Assembly (NCBI GenBank): GCA_029881615.1
Contig: JAOUMF010000192.1
Span: 1 to 5,297 of the forward strand
DNA: 5,297 nt
Direction: 5' to 3'
Source of the DNA: Alphaproteobacteria bacterium
GTDB lineage: Bacteria; Pseudomonadota; Alphaproteobacteria; UBA8366; JADFVY01
The position numbers were made by a program, and so were the translations under genes. A model generated the notes under the pieces. It was not told the DNA's origin. It did not search any database and saw only the letters and a list, made by a program, of their open reading frames with translations. Of the stretch, positions 1-5,297 are shown in pieces (position 1 is the stretch's first letter; every line of letters starts with the position of its first letter).

Positions 1-321
1 CTGCAAGCCTATGACGACCTTGTTGCGGCGATGGATTCGGGCACAACCGATGAGGAAGTCGCTGAATTGCTCGAGAATTTCCAGCAGGCGATGTTGCCGG
101 AACTGCTCGGCTGGGGCCCGGTTATCGGCGAAGTCGTGAAAGACCTTGTTCCGGATCTTTCAAACGTGCGCAGCGCCATCCACGCCTGGAACGATCTGAT
201 CGAGATCGCGGAGGAGATCGAGGAGGGCGACGTGTTGGGGGTCGTCGGCAATAGCGGCATGCTGGTATTGGATCTGGTGGGCGTGATCCCTCTTGTGGGC
301 AGTGCTGTCGCGCCCGTGCGC
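1..321 (+). repeat. Paralogous pretoxin segment, copy 1 (in T1)
   Basis: Codons 1-107 of T1 correspond one to one, without a gap, to 2919-3239 in T2. Hand counting gives about 64 of 107 identical residues. Conserved runs include TDEE, MLPELLG, WNDLIEI and APVR. The DNA is clearly diverged apart from short patches (tggaacga-c/t-ctgatcgagatcg), so this is an old homology or exchange rather than a recent duplication. Confidence 0.85.
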
Positions 322-1146
322 ACGGCCCTGAAATCGGGGGCAAAGGGGGCCGCTCGCGCCTTGGGCCGGACAGCCGCGGGGCGCATTGCCGGACGCTGGA
401 TGGCCAGACGCCGGCTCGCTAAATATCTGGATACCGCGACCGATAAACTGAAATCGAAATCCGTGGAGGAGTATTTCGGGAAGGTCTGGGACGATCTGAC
501 ACCCCCGATGCAACGGTTGCTCCGCAATCGGTTTTCGTTCTTGGTTGGCAGGGCTGGCGAACTGGAGATGATCAAAAGGGCGCGCAAAGCTGGGTTCGAG
601 GTGATTGACGACTTCGGTAAGAGGAAATTCGGCCTGTCTGCACTGAAGGGCGGCAGGCAATCCCGCATTTTCGATTTCCTTACCAAAGAGGATTTCAGGA
701 AAGTTTGGGGCGGGTTTTTCGTGGCGCCGGGAGAAAAAGGCAATCTTCCGACCGGCATCGAAATAAAAGTCAATCTCAGCGAGTACCTGCTCGACCAGGA
801 ATTGGCGGATCAATTCCTCAAAGATACATCAAAGAAAATCGCGGGTTCGGAGGTCTTGCGGCTTCCGGCGGAAATGATCAAGCCAGAACATCTTGCGGAC
901 GCGGTCGATGAATGGATGAAACGCCCGTGGCGTGAGCCTTGGCGCCGTCCCCATGGTGTACCCAGGAAAGAAGTAGAGGCGTTGGTCGCGGCGCTGCAGG
1001 CATCACGGAACATGAGCGTCGGCGAGTTGTTCGGGCTCGTTTTGTCGTACAGGTTGAGCAGGGAGCAGCTGAGAGGTCAACGGGAGCCGCAAAGCTCACC
1101 CGCGGAAAATGCCGGCCCTGCGGAATTTTTCACAGCGTCACCGTGA
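1..1146 (+). CDS. Toxin-like protein T1 (5' partial): pretoxin segment plus PD-(D/E)XK nuclease-like C-terminal domain
   Basis: The reading frame is open from base 1 (381 residues seen) and ends in TGA; an internal ATG lies at 31, but homology to T2 already starts at the first codons, so the real start is upstream of the window. Residues 1-107 align without gaps to T2 residues 292-398. They include a hydrophobic Gly/Pro segment (residues 80-107, with IPLVGSA) of the kind found before toxin domains in polymorphic toxins. The C-terminal part has the residue order expected of a PD-(D/E)XK nuclease fold: helix Glu187 in VGRAGE, Asp225 in RIFDF and Glu254-x-Lys256 in GIEIK, followed by a helix with DQELADQF. 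Each of these has a counterpart in T2. Role by inference: a secreted or delivered DNA/RNA-cleaving toxin of interbacterial competition. The delivery domain would be off-window. A convergent gene starts 6 nt beyond the stop. The family is assigned by motif only; catalytic activity is not shown. Confidence 0.75.
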   Translation: MQAYDDLVAAMDSGTTDEEVAELLENFQQAMLPELLGWGPVIGEVVKDLVPDLSNVRSAIHAWNDLIEIAEEIEEGDVLGVVGNSGMLVLDLVGVIPLVGSAVAPVRTALKSGAKGAARALGRTAAGRIAGRWMARRRLAKYLDTATDKLKSKSVEEYFGKVWDDLTPPMQRLLRNRFSFLVGRAGELEMIKRARKAGFEVIDDFGKRKFGLSALKGGRQSRIFDFLTKEDFRKVWGGFFVAPGEKGNLPTGIEIKVNLSEYLLDQELADQFLKDTSKKIAGSEVLRLPAEMIKPEHLADAVDEWMKRPWREPWRRPHGVPRKEVEALVAALQASRNMSVGELFGLVLSYRLSREQLRGQREPQSSPAENAGPAEFFTASP

Positions 1147-1152
1147 TTGGAT

Positions 1153-2052
1153 TTAAAGCTTGATACCGAGGCCGTTCGCCAGTTTTCGGGCGGCGTCGGC
1201 ATCCCGCTTCCGGGCATCCATCCAACGTCGGGTGGAATTTTCGACGTACTCCCTGGTTTTTCCCTGGTCGCCGTGTAGCCAACGCCATCTGGGGTCGCCT
1301 CTCTCCCGGACATCCATTCTTTCAACCATGACCTCATAAGGAATCTCAGCTTCCTCTACATCCCGCCGCAAAGCCGCCGCGGCCCGGTCGTCGGCGCCGG
1401 CCAGATGGTAGGCCGCGGCCCGCTGCAGGTTGCAGCCGCGATACACATGCTGTTCAGTCCATTCGGCGAAAAAGAGCGGGTCGTCACAGCGTTGCAGCCA
1501 GTCCAGTTCGTACTTGCGCCACAACATATCGAGATCATGACCAAGCTCTTCCGTAATGGTTTTAATTCTGCGGCGCCATTTCTGGCTGCTTATTCCCATT
1601 GCACTGCCTGCCGCATCGTAAGTGAAACAGCCCCCTGGCTGAATATGGCGCAGCACGGTATCGATGGACGGCGAGTTCCGGTAACCGCCAAGCCAGGTTC
1701 TCGATCGGGGATTCTGATTCCAAGCTTTTGCGTTCCAGCCATTTTCTATTTTGACCAAATCGCCAATGTCCGCCCAAGAATGAAGCAGCGGGCGCACGAG
1801 GATTCCAATGTCGGCGAATTCCGGTGTATGCCTTGACAGCAGGTCCTCGATTGCCTGGACAAAAATTCCTGAATATTCCGAGAAATGTTCCGCCGGAGAA
1901 TGACATAGCGATAGTTTGAATCTCCACACGCGGTCCGGTGAATGCTCGCAGACGTAAGTCGTATGGCTCTTGCGTTTGAAACCGTGCTCTTTCAAGGTGG
2001 CACGCAAAGCCACGTCCATCACCTCCTCATACCACTGCCGTTGCCGTGCCAT
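1153..2052 (-). CDS. DUF4304-like protein, candidate immunity or accessory protein for T1
   Basis: A 299-residue protein on the minus strand, starting at ATG 2052 with AAGG at 2061-2058 (5-nt spacer) and ending in TAA. The N-terminal 60 residues (a helix ending in LKEHGFKRKS, then a Tyr-containing strand and VWRFKLSLCHS) resemble DUF4304-type proteins, some of which occur in toxin-immunity neighbourhoods. The middle is rich in Trp, and the C-terminal third is helical and repeat-like (for example AAAYHLAGADDRAAAALRRD), which could be a TPR-like fold. No signal peptide or catalytic motif is seen. It is convergent with T1, separated by 6 nt, and its start abuts or overlaps the start of T2. Its position after T1 suggests an immunity role, but the orientation is opposite to the usual one and the protein is not notably acidic. 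Alternative starts are TTG 2091 (312 aa) and GTG 2013 (286 aa). The latter sits 8 nt behind a perfect AGGAGGTGAT, although those bases also encode the EEV of the longer form. Confidence 0.7.
   Translation of the reverse strand: MARQRQWYEEVMDVALRATLKEHGFKRKSHTTYVCEHSPDRVWRFKLSLCHSPAEHFSEYSGIFVQAIEDLLSRHTPEFADIGILVRPLLHSWADIGDLVKIENGWNAKAWNQNPRSRTWLGGYRNSPSIDTVLRHIQPGGCFTYDAAGSAMGISSQKWRRRIKTITEELGHDLDMLWRKYELDWLQRCDDPLFFAEWTEQHVYRGCNLQRAAAYHLAGADDRAAAALRRDVEEAEIPYEVMVERMDVRERGDPRWRWLHGDQGKTREYVENSTRRWMDARKRDADAARKLANGLGIKL
2022..2027 (-). promoter_or_regulatory. Strong internal Shine-Dalgarno (AGGAGG) that could set a later start of the minus-strand gene
   Basis: On the minus strand, AGGAGGTGAT (2027 to 2018) matches the 16S anti-Shine-Dalgarno sequence over ten bases and lies 8 nt before an in-frame GTG at 2013. 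If used, the protein would start at ALRATLKEHG and the divergent overlap with T2 would vanish. Against it, the same bases encode Glu-Glu-Val of a helix that fits the DUF4304-like N-terminus, so it may be coincidence. Confidence 0.35.
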
Positions 2053-4070
2053 CGCCGCCTTGCCTTCGCTCCATGCAACCTGAGGTCGCAATTCTGCCGG
2101 ATTGGGAAAGGGACGTCAAGAGACCGGCCGCGCTTTCGCCCCGCGATGCGCCACGTGCCGAAGATAGACCGGAGGATGGTGCGCCCGTGTTCCCGACCGC
2201 CAGACCGAGGCCGGCGGCAATCGGGGGCGGCATGCCGGGCGGCGCAGAGGCCTTGTTCAACAGCGATGGGGGCTTCTGGACGTTCGGCCTGCCGCTGACC
2301 GCCGAGGGCCGGGTGAACGAAAGCGCGCTGAGGCCTGGAGCTGTCTACCGGATTCCCGATTCCGCCGGCGGCGGGACAGGGCAATGGAAGAGCGGGGCAT
2401 TCTATAATTTCGACCAAAAGAGCGACTGGCGGCTCCGCACGGCCGCCGACCTGGACGCCTATTCCGGCGCCTCGGACGCGCCGACCCCGGAGGAACGGGA
2501 TGAGGACCTTCGGAACAGAATCAAAGCCGGCGGCGATTTCATGCCGGCGGTCTTTCTTGAAGAACCGGACATCGAGGAATTCAACAGCAATAACAGCGAT
2601 GGCGTGCGGGCCGTTCAGGGAGATGACGAAGTTTCCTTCAGTCTGGGCGACGGGCCGGCCTTCCTGACACTGCCAGATGACGCGGCGGCCGTTTTGGTGC
2701 GTAACTGGGATGATTTCAAACCGCGACTGGGATTGCTGTCGCGGCTCTTCGCGGAAGACCTGCCATCCGAGGATATGCGCAGCCTGATCGAGGCGGAGGT
2801 ATATAAGGGCATCCCCGAATCCGAACGGTCCGGACCACCGACCATAGATCCGGACGGCATTATTAACGTCCCAATCGATGAACCTTATGGAAAAGAGAGA
2901 ACCATAGCGGAGGTGCGTATGCGCGCCTTCGACGAATTGGTCGAAGGCATCCGCGGTGGTGCGACGGACGAGGAAATCGCCGAATTGATAGGCGAGCTTC
3001 AGAAAACCATGCTGCCTGAATTGTTGGGCGTGGGCCGATTTTTGAAAGAGTTCGCCAAGGACATGGTTCCTGGGCTGAACAATGTGCGTAGTGGCATTCA
3101 TTTCTGGAACGACCTGATCGAGATCGAGGAGGAGTGGAAGGAAGGCGACGTTACCGGGCTGGCCGGGAACAGCATTCTTCTTCTGCTCGATGGTCTGGGC
3201 ATGATCCCGATCGTCGGCAGCGCCTTCGCGCCCGTGCGGTCAATCGCGAAGAAGAGCGCGAGGGCCGTTGGGAAGATGTTGCCCCGCGCGGACGCGCTGG
3301 TGGCGCAGGCGCAGGTGTGGAAACATGCGCGCCAATGGACGAACCTGGATCACAAGATTGATCCGTCACGCATCTTCGGCGAGGCGTTCGATAAATTGCC
3401 GAGAAAAGTGCAAGGCTGGGTCAGAATGAAGACCAACTTTGCGATGGGCGCCGCAGGGGAGCGCTATCTAGAAGGTCTGCTACGTCGAATGGACCCGGCT
3501 GCTCGTGGGCAAACCCGTGTGACAATACCCGAAGAATTGCTCTCCACTCTCGATCCAGCAACAAAGCGAATATACGATGGGTGGGCACGGCGCGCCACCG
3601 GCATCCTCGTTGAGGATATCGCCGGATGGTTCAGTCGTCGTTTTGGCAAGCAATGGGATAATTACCGAGCTAATCCAGAGCATTATGAGTTCAAGACCGG
3701 AAAACAGGAAACGGACGAACTTCAAGAGAAGGTCGACAGTTTTGCAAACGGGAATCCAGGCAGACTGCGTGACAGCAGAGGTAACGCTGTAACCAGTGTC
3801 CGAAATGCAAGGATATACCCAAAACAAGTTCCAATGGAACTTGCGATTGCTGATGCCGAGACGCGTCTGGGTGAACTAGTGGAAAAAAATGTGATAGATG
3901 CGATGACCAGCCGTATGTTGCTCGACGCCATGAGGGCCGAGTACAAACGCGGCACGAAACTAATCGGTCTGTTCGATTATGCCGGTGTATTCGTGAATTT
4001 GTTGGCGTCGGGCGGCCATCGGGGACGGTCGGCATTTACCGCCAGCGCAACTGAAGAGGGAGATGATTGA
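2046..4070 (+). CDS. Toxin-like protein T2, paralogue of T1: uncharacterised linker, pretoxin segment, PD-(D/E)XK nuclease-like tip
   Basis: Up to 674 residues from GTG 2046; ATG 2073 and GTG 2187 (11 nt after GGAGG at 2171) are alternatives. None has a convincing ribosome binding site at good spacing, and an in-frame stop lies at 1977. Residues 1 to about 290 are Pro/Gly/Asp-rich and unrecognised: a proline-rich stretch (about 20-65), then an aromatic, strand-like section (FNSDGGFWTFGLP onward), then acidic helices. Residues 292-398 match T1 ungapped (about 64 of 107 identical) and include the hydrophobic segment 371-398 with MIPIVGSA. The tip has Glu472 (GAAGERYLE), Asp511 (RIYDG) and Glu548-x-Lys550 (YEFKTG), with a DELQEKVDSF helix after it; this is the PD-(D/E)XK-like pattern also seen in T1. 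Predicted role: a nuclease toxin neutralised by the acidic protein encoded 59 nt downstream. No signal peptide, transmembrane anchor, PAAR, Rhs or other delivery domain was recognised, so the export route is unknown and the gene may be 5'-truncated. Confidence 0.75.
   Translation: MPSPPCLRSMQPEVAILPDWERDVKRPAALSPRDAPRAEDRPEDGAPVFPTARPRPAAIGGGMPGGAEALFNSDGGFWTFGLPLTAEGRVNESALRPGAVYRIPDSAGGGTGQWKSGAFYNFDQKSDWRLRTAADLDAYSGASDAPTPEERDEDLRNRIKAGGDFMPAVFLEEPDIEEFNSNNSDGVRAVQGDDEVSFSLGDGPAFLTLPDDAAAVLVRNWDDFKPRLGLLSRLFAEDLPSEDMRSLIEAEVYKGIPESERSGPPTIDPDGIINVPIDEPYGKERTIAEVRMRAFDELVEGIRGGATDEEIAELIGELQKTMLPELLGVGRFLKEFAKDMVPGLNNVRSGIHFWNDLIEIEEEWKEGDVTGLAGNSILLLLDGLGMIPIVGSAFAPVRSIAKKSARAVGKMLPRADALVAQAQVWKHARQWTNLDHKIDPSRIFGEAFDKLPRKVQGWVRMKTNFAMGAAGERYLEGLLRRMDPAARGQTRVTIPEELLSTLDPATKRIYDGWARRATGILVEDIAGWFSRRFGKQWDNYRANPEHYEFKTGKQETDELQEKVDSFANGNPGRLRDSRGNAVTSVRNARIYPKQVPMELAIADAETRLGELVEKNVIDAMTSRMLLDAMRAEYKRGTKLIGLFDYAGVFVNLLASGGHRGRSAFTASATEEGDD
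2919..3239 (+). repeat. Paralogous pretoxin segment, copy 2 (in T2)
   Basis: This partner of 1-321 is offset by exactly 2,918 bases. It begins at an internal ATG (MRAFDELV) inside T2 and ends at APVR. Beyond it the proteins stay homologous but are much more diverged, with length differences in the nuclease-like tip. Confidence 0.85.
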
Positions 4071-4122
4071 CAGCGTGCAAAGCTTGTCGATACCATGGAA
4101 ATGTCGGCGTTTCTGGGAATAA
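4063..4122 (+). other. Possible 19-codon coupling ORF between T2 and its immunity gene
   Basis: An ATG at 4063 overlaps the end of T2, preceded by purine-rich GAAGAGGG, and opens a 19-residue frame ending at TAA 4120-4122, 7 nt before the downstream ATG at 4130. It could carry ribosomes from the toxin stop to the immunity start. It is very short and could equally be chance; no peptide function is suggested. Confidence 0.25.
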
Positions 4123-4132
4123 GGCGTTAATG
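4121..4132 (+). promoter_or_regulatory. Ribosome binding site and start of the T2 immunity candidate
   Basis: AAGG at 4121-4124 lies 5 nt before ATG 4130. This favours ATG 4130 over an in-frame TTG at 4067, which would overlap the T2 stop. The extra 21 N-terminal residues of the TTG form (Cys/Gly-rich, TACKACRYHG) look unlike the start of a domain. Confidence 0.6.
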
Positions 4133-4672
4133 GGCACCAATTTATATATTATCTGGCCCTTGGGCGATCCAGCCCCTCCAGAGCGCGAGGCGGGCACTAT
4201 TTATTCCCGAGTTCAGAATTTTGAAACCAAGACCATGGCGCGGTGGTTCATCGAGTGTCTGATGGGAGCGCATATGGATTTGGTGATCAAATTGGAATTA
4301 GGGCCCTATGGCTTTGCCCACTGGTACGAACTGATCGAGGAAGAAGGATTTCCCGATGAGCCCGATGACTGGATCAGTCCTGACGAGATGATCGCGGCGA
4401 CAAATAAATTCCTGTCGTTGATAGGCGTCGAAGACACCGACGCCCTCGCTCTCGTCGAATGTTTCATTCAGTATAATCGCATGACGGATGCACCGTTGCC
4501 GCCGCGCGGCGTCCCAATTCCCAGAGTTCTGGAAGGCGAGGACCCTCTCGATGTGGGCCGCTATCGGGTGATCGCATTGTCCGATTTATTACGAAATCTT
4601 GAGGGAGTGATCCTTACGGCGCACAATTGCAGGAGAGCAGGCATCGAGCGCATCGCTTTCTGCTATTTCTGA
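4130..4672 (+). CDS. Small acidic protein, candidate immunity protein for T2
   Basis: A 180-residue protein starting MGTNLYIIWPLGD and ending FCYF. By hand count it has about 29 Asp/Glu against 15 Lys/Arg, with an acidic cluster around residues 69-91 (ELIEEEG, DEPDDW, SPDEM). It has no signal peptide or membrane segment and is likely cytoplasmic. It lies 59 nt downstream of T2 on the same strand, which is the usual toxin-then-immunity order; acidic immunity proteins commonly bind basic nuclease domains. The family was not recognised. The fold appears mixed alpha/beta. One sampled line (4201-4260) is 47% GC against 73% in the terminase remnant (4921-4980), fitting separate acquisition with the toxin tip. 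Cognate protection of T2 is inferred from position and charge only; it could be an unrelated hypothetical protein. Confidence 0.7.
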   Translation: MGTNLYIIWPLGDPAPPEREAGTIYSRVQNFETKTMARWFIECLMGAHMDLVIKLELGPYGFAHWYELIEEEGFPDEPDDWISPDEMIAATNKFLSLIGVEDTDALALVECFIQYNRMTDAPLPPRGVPIPRVLEGEDPLDVGRYRVIALSDLLRNLEGVILTAHNCRRAGIERIAFCYF

Positions 4673-4705
4673 GTTCAATTTCCATACATGTGCGTGTGCA
4701 GGCAT

Positions 4706-4735
4706 AAAATAATCGCCTGAAGTCCACGTTATTTT
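4706..4735. repeat. AT-rich inverted repeat (AAAATAA / TTATTTT) near the phage junction
   Basis: AAAATAA at 4706-4712 and TTATTTT at 4729-4735 are exact reverse complements, 16 nt apart; a CG/CG pair inside would extend the stem with one bulged T. It sits between the immunity candidate and the terminase remnant. The A/T stem is too weak for a typical intrinsic terminator. It could be a protein-binding site or a chance palindrome. Confidence 0.4.
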
Positions 4736-4766
4736 GACGGTGGCATAGTGAACCGACCGTAACCCG

Positions 4767-5150
4767 CCCGGCGCCGGGATTGCCTGCCTGGCCTTCAACG
4801 GGTCTGAACGATCAACGGCGCGCGACCGCACGGGCTCCATGGGCTTCATCAACAAGCGCGCCGAATGGTGGTGGCGCATGCGCGAGGCGTTGGATCCGGC
4901 CCATGGGGTGGCGATCGCCCTGCCGCCGGACACCAAACTGCGCGCCGACCTTTGCGCGCCGCGCTGGCGGTTGAGTGCGCGCGGGATCCAGATCGAGGCC
5001 AAGGAGGAAATCATCGCCCGCATCGGCAGGTCGCCGGACCGGGGCGATGCGGCCACCTACGCGCTCTGCGACGAAATCGTGGTGCAACGGGCGTGGGGCG
5101 CGGCGTCGCCCGCGATGGCCGAGACACAATACGACCCATATGAATGGTGA
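4767..5150 (+). pseudogene. Terminase large subunit (TerL) remnant: C-terminal end of the nuclease domain only
   Basis: The frame is open from a stop at 4749 to TGA 5148-5150. The recognisable homology begins around 4770-4790 (LAFNGSERS) and continues through an Asn-Lys-Arg-Ala-Glu-Trp-Trp segment and REALDP, then LPPDTKLRADL, to GRSPDRGDA at residues 63-71 counted from ATG 4839. In phage terminase large subunits this last motif holds late acidic residues of the RNase-H-like headful nuclease. The Walker A/B ATPase half and the front of the nuclease, several hundred residues, are absent; upstream is the toxin-immunity cassette, so this is a truncation rather than a frameshift. It cannot package DNA as it stands. 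ATG 4839 could give a 103-residue product, but no Shine-Dalgarno supports it. Composition is high GC (44 of 60 at 4921-4980), unlike the acidic gene to its left. Confidence 0.85.
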
Positions 5151-5151
5151 A

Positions 5152-5157
5152 AAGGAG
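5152..5157 (+). promoter_or_regulatory. Strong Shine-Dalgarno before the right-end phage gene
   Basis: AAGGAG at 5152-5157 lies 9 nt before ATG 5167 and 2 nt after the terminase stop. It fixes the start of the next gene and shows that this phage operon segment kept its normal spacing. Confidence 0.75.
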
Positions 5158-5166
5158 AGCGACGAT

Positions 5167-5297
5167 ATGAAGAAAGATAATCACGGCGCCCTTGAGGCCT
5201 TGGCCCGCAAGGGGCGGGGCGGGGATACCGAGATCGGGCATCTGACCGAGGGCGAGCTGGTTGTGCCGGTCTCGATCCTTGCGCGCTTCCCCGAGGC
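5167..5297 (+). CDS. Phage-type hypothetical protein with GRGGDT...TEGELVVP motif (3' partial)
   Basis: Forty-three residues are visible, from ATG 5167 to the window end, still open. The N-terminus is a short Lys-rich start, then ALEALARKGRGGDTEIGHL followed by TEGELVVP. Small proteins encoded among phage head or structural genes often carry a similar GRGGDT-x-L-x-H-x-TPGE-x-VVP stretch. Location right after the terminase remnant, with 16 nt between stop and start, fits a late packaging or structural operon. The exact role is unknown. It appears intact as far as it goes, in contrast to the truncated terminase before it. Confidence 0.65.
   Translation, partial: MKKDNHGALEALARKGRGGDTEIGHLTEGELVVPVSILARFPE

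Noticed and set aside
9..813. Long minus-strand frames opposite T1
   Set aside because: T1 frame is supported by homology to T2; the antisense products are low-complexity Ser/Arg/Pro-rich.
1147..1152. Shared bidirectional terminator between T1 and the convergent gene
   Set aside because: Only 6 nt separate the stops and no GC-rich hairpin with a T-run is visible there.
1405..1836. 143-codon plus-strand open frame inside the DUF4304-like gene
   Set aside because: Antisense shadow; no start signal, and its codons mirror the minus-strand gene, which has coherent protein character.
2019..3101. 360-codon minus-strand open frame across T2
   Set aside because: Antisense to T2, whose homology to T1 proves the plus-strand frame; a GC-rich long-frame artefact.
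3480..3827. 115-codon minus-strand frame with hydrophobic stretch, considered as a membrane protein
   Set aside because: Lies wholly within the T2 nuclease-like tip, with no ribosome site or family resemblance.
4734..4762. TTGACG considered as a promoter -35 before the terminase remnant
   Set aside because: No acceptable -10 hexamer at 16-18 nt spacing.
4589..5056. 155-codon minus-strand frame over the terminase remnant
   Set aside because: The plus-strand frame carries clear terminase motifs; this is its shadow and also overlaps the acidic gene end.
1..5297. CRISPR array, tRNA or rRNA genes, insertion sequence
   Set aside because: No regularly spaced repeats, tRNA cloverleaf pieces, rRNA signatures or transposase-like protein seen by reading.

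Overview
The window looks like accessory DNA from a GC-rich proteobacterium, most likely an alphaproteobacterium. That guess rests on roughly 70% GC in the phage-like and linker parts and on the style of the terminase fragment; no species can be named. It combines a polymorphic-toxin region (positions 1 to about 4,672) with a phage-like right end (about 4,767 to 5,297).

Layout from left to right. (1) The 3' part of a toxin-like gene (T1, 1-1146, +), entering from outside the window, carries a hydrophobic pretoxin-type segment and a C-terminal domain with a PD-(D/E)XK nuclease-like residue pattern. (2) A convergent gene (1153-2052, -) with a DUF4304-like N-terminus lies only 6 nt from the end of T1 and is a candidate, non-canonically oriented immunity or accessory gene. 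(3) A second, paralogous toxin-like gene (T2, about 2046-4070, +) shares about 60% identity with T1 over 107 ungapped residues and has a diverged version of the same nuclease-like tip. (4) A small, strongly acidic protein (4130-4672, +) follows T2 on the same strand in the classical immunity-gene position. (5) A 5'-truncated terminase large-subunit remnant (about 4767-5150, +) keeps only the end of the nuclease domain. (6) A further phage-type gene begins at 5167 behind a strong ribosome binding site and runs off the window.

Working model (inference): two related nuclease-toxin modules sit side by side next to, or inserted into, a prophage or phage-like element, and the cassette's right border replaced the front of the terminase gene. 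T2 plus the acidic protein forms an ordinary toxin-immunity pair. T1 appears to be paired with, or at least followed by, an unrelated gene in the opposite direction. The start of T2 is unclear because its 5' end meets the 5' end of the convergent-to-T1 gene with no intergenic space, so T2 may be a displaced cassette or a truncated long toxin. Three sampled 60-base lines fall to 43-47% GC: one in each toxin tip and one in the acidic gene. This compares with 63-73% in sampled lines of the linker, pretoxin and terminase parts, consistent with exchangeable toxin tips and immunity genes.
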